6,866 bases of DNA. Origin: Methanobacteriota archaeon. GTDB lineage: Archaea; Halobacteriota; Methanosarcinia; Methanosarcinales; Methanoperedenaceae. The notes below the pieces were generated by a model. It did no database searches. It was given only the letters and a program-made list of their open reading frames with translations, and was not told where the DNA came from. The stretch covers positions 1 through 6,866 of the forward strand of contig JAHIHJ010000177.1 in assembly GCA_018899795.1 (NCBI GenBank), written 5' to 3'. Below, one piece after another: positions 5,138-6,866 of the stretch; within the stretch, counting starts at the first letter, position 1; each line of letters opens with the position of its first letter. Position numbers and translations under genes: made by a program.

Positions 5138-6866
5138 ATGGCAAATGATACGGTCGTATGGCTTGAAGAGGTTGGAAAGGAAGATATTGCAATAGTTGGC
5201 GGCAAGGGTGCAAGCCTGGGAGAAATGATACGCGCTGAACTCCCGGTACCGCCGGGATTTGCGGTAACTGCACAGGCGTTCAGGCGTTTCATTGATGAAA
5301 ATGGCATAGCTGAAACCCTTTTTGGCTCACTTGAAGTGGACGTTGATGATGCTGATATCCTTCGAAAAGCAGAAAAAACCGCAAAAAAGATCATATTTGA
5401 CGCAAGTATCCCTGCGGATATAGAAAAGAGCATCAAGTCAAAATACAGGGAACTGTGCAAGAGAGAAGGCGGGGAGGTTTTCGTGGCAGTGCGCTCAAGC
5501 GCCACAGCCGAGGACCTGCCAGATGCAAGCTTCGCAGGTCAGCAGGATACGTTCCTCAATATCAAAGGAGAAGCAAATGTGGTCGAGGCTGTTAAAAAAT
5601 GCTGGGCGTCGCTCTATGGCGCAAGGGCTATTTACTACCGAGTAAAGCAGGGATTTGACCATAAAAAGGTGAACCTGTGCGCTGTGGTCCAGATGATGGT
5701 TGACGCGGAGAAAGCTGGAGTCTTGTTCTCGTCCCATCCGTCAACAGGTGAACCCCTTACTATCATCGAGGGAGCATGGGGACTGGGTGAGAGTGTTGTA
5801 TCAGGTTCGGTTTCTCCGGACTATTACGTTATTGATAATAGGAATAAAAAGATCATTGAGCGCAAGATAGCCACGAAAAATATCATGCACATAAGGGACC
5901 CAAAGACAGGTAAAACAGTGGAGCTTCCCCCGCCTGATGATAAGAAAAACGCGAAGGTGCTTGATGATGATGAGATACGCAAGCTTGTTGAACTCGGAGA
6001 AATAGTAGAAGAACTCTATGGCATCCCGCAGGATGTGGAATGGGCTATTAAGGACCATGAGATATTCATGCTCCAGTCAAGGCCGATAACTACCATAAAA
6101 AAGAAAAAAGATACTAAAGAGAAAGTAGCGACATCAGCGATACTTGAAGGGCTGGGCGCTTCACCAGGGATGGCATACGGTGAGGCAAAGTTTGTGGCAG
6201 ATGCAACTGATCTTGGAAAGGTGAAGGACGGGGATATTCTTGTCGCTGTCATGACCACTCCTGACATGGTGCCTGCAATGAAGCGCGCTGCGGCTATCGT
6301 GACTGATGAGGGCGGGATGACCTGCCATGCTGCGATCGTGTCGCGCGAGTTGGGCTGCCCTGCTGTTGTAGGAACGAGGAAAGCCACCAAGTTACTGACA
6401 GATGGTATGAAAATAACAGTGGACGGCGAAAAGGGGCTTGTATTTGAAGGGAAGAAAGAGGTCGCTGCGGCGCCAGCTGCACAACCGCATGCATCTGTGT
6501 CGTTCGCAAGATCAAAACCGATTACTGCAACAGAGGTGAAGGTGAATGTCTCGATCCCTGAAGCCACGGCCAGAGCCGTTGAGACACAGGCTGACGGCGT
6601 GGGGCTGCTCCGTATCGAGCACATGATACTCGGTCTTCCAAAGCACCCAAAGCAGTATATTAAAGAAGGAAAAGCTGATGAATATGTGAATGAACTTGTA
6701 TCGCGCATCCAGACTGTTGTAGATGCTTTCTACCCGAAGCCTGTGTGGGTGAGGACACTTGATGCCCCCACAGATGAGTTCAGGGCGATGGAAGGGGGCG
6801 AGGGTGAGCCAATTGAACCGAATCCCATGCTTGGATTCAGGGGCATCAGGCGCGATCTTATCGATA
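5138..6866 (+). CDS. ppsA: Phosphoenolpyruvate synthase (pyruvate, water dikinase), 3' end outside window
   Basis: The frame is open from ATG 5138 to the right edge (576 codons with no stop); about 185 more are expected from archaeal PpsA of roughly 760. The enzyme makes PEP from pyruvate using ATP and water, giving AMP and phosphate, the entry to gluconeogenesis. The N-terminal ATP-binding domain carries GGKGASLGEM (near residue 22), AVRSSATAEDLPDASFAGQQ (about 124-143) and DVEWAI with LQSRPI. The phosphohistidine domain has TDEGGMTCHAAIVSRELG, so His397 is the phosphate carrier; a methionine replaces the arginine of the E. coli GGRTCHAAI. The PEP-binding barrel begins near 465 with GVGLLRIEHMI and VRTLDAPTDEFR (R near 539), both intact. 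AGGTG at 5126-5130 precedes the start. It sits 1 nt after the HTH regulator and likely shares its promoter. Confidence 0.96.
   Translation, partial: MANDTVVWLEEVGKEDIAIVGGKGASLGEMIRAELPVPPGFAVTAQAFRRFIDENGIAETLFGSLEVDVDDADILRKAEKTAKKIIFDASIPADIEKSIKSKYRELCKREGGEVFVAVRSSATAEDLPDASFAGQQDTFLNIKGEANVVEAVKKCWASLYGARAIYYRVKQGFDHKKVNLCAVVQMMVDAEKAGVLFSSHPSTGEPLTIIEGAWGLGESVVSGSVSPDYYVIDNRNKKIIERKIATKNIMHIRDPKTGKTVELPPPDDKKNAKVLDDDEIRKLVELGEIVEELYGIPQDVEWAIKDHEIFMLQSRPITTIKKKKDTKEKVATSAILEGLGASPGMAYGEAKFVADATDLGKVKDGDILVAVMTTPDMVPAMKRAAAIVTDEGGMTCHAAIVSRELGCPAVVGTRKATKLLTDGMKITVDGEKGLVFEGKKEVAAAPAAQPHASVSFARSKPITATEVKVNVSIPEATARAVETQADGVGLLRIEHMILGLPKHPKQYIKEGKADEYVNELVSRIQTVVDAFYPKPVWVRTLDAPTDEFRAMEGGEGEPIEPNPMLGFRGIRRDLID

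Noticed and set aside
6016..6708. Long minus-strand open frame (230 codons) inside ppsA
   Set aside because: It is antisense to clearly coding PEP synthase sequence, is rich in serine, proline and alanine without any recognisable motif, and has no promoter or ribosome site. It is a by-product of ppsA codon use.

Overview
The window looks like the chromosome of a euryarchaeon of the methanogen or anaerobic-methanotroph type. A Methanosarcinales or Methanoperedens-like lineage is my inference, not something the sequence proves. The signs are archaeal TATA boxes 40-75 nt upstream of start codons, GGAGG/GAGG/GGTG ribosome sites, two TTG starts, an archaeal ArlD/E (FlaD/E)-type domain, a DUF2111-like protein fragment and an archaeal-style PEP synthase. 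There are no tRNA or rRNA genes, insertion sequences or CRISPR arrays.

Layout. Positions 1-650 (+) hold the 3' end of a DUF2111-like gene, overlapped by a RimI-like GNAT acetyltransferase. Positions 645-2157 (-) hold a two-gene peptide-ligase module: an RLAN-domain protein (RimK-like ATP-grasp N-terminal domain) followed 7 nt later by a RimK-like ATP-grasp ligase, whose stop codon overlaps the convergent GNAT gene. Positions 2243-2614 (-) hold a small three-helix membrane protein of unknown function. The RLAN gene and the membrane gene each have the same TATA octamer at nearly identical distance from the start codon.

Positions 2664-2906 are a divergent control region. From it a (+) operon runs from 2907 to 4532. 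It encodes a MamK-family actin-like ATPase and, with no gap, a protein that combines an ArlD/E-like domain with a coiled coil. This pairing of a bacterial-type filament actin with an archaellum-type domain is the most interesting feature of the window; I infer a cytoskeletal or positioning system.

Positions 4533-4704 are a regulatory region with a 32-nt imperfect palindrome and a repeated 10-mer flanking a promoter. It leads into a short operon: an Xre-type helix-turn-helix regulator (TTG start at 4705) and, 1 nt later, phosphoenolpyruvate synthase (ppsA), which runs off the right edge. The regulator probably controls itself and this gluconeogenic step.
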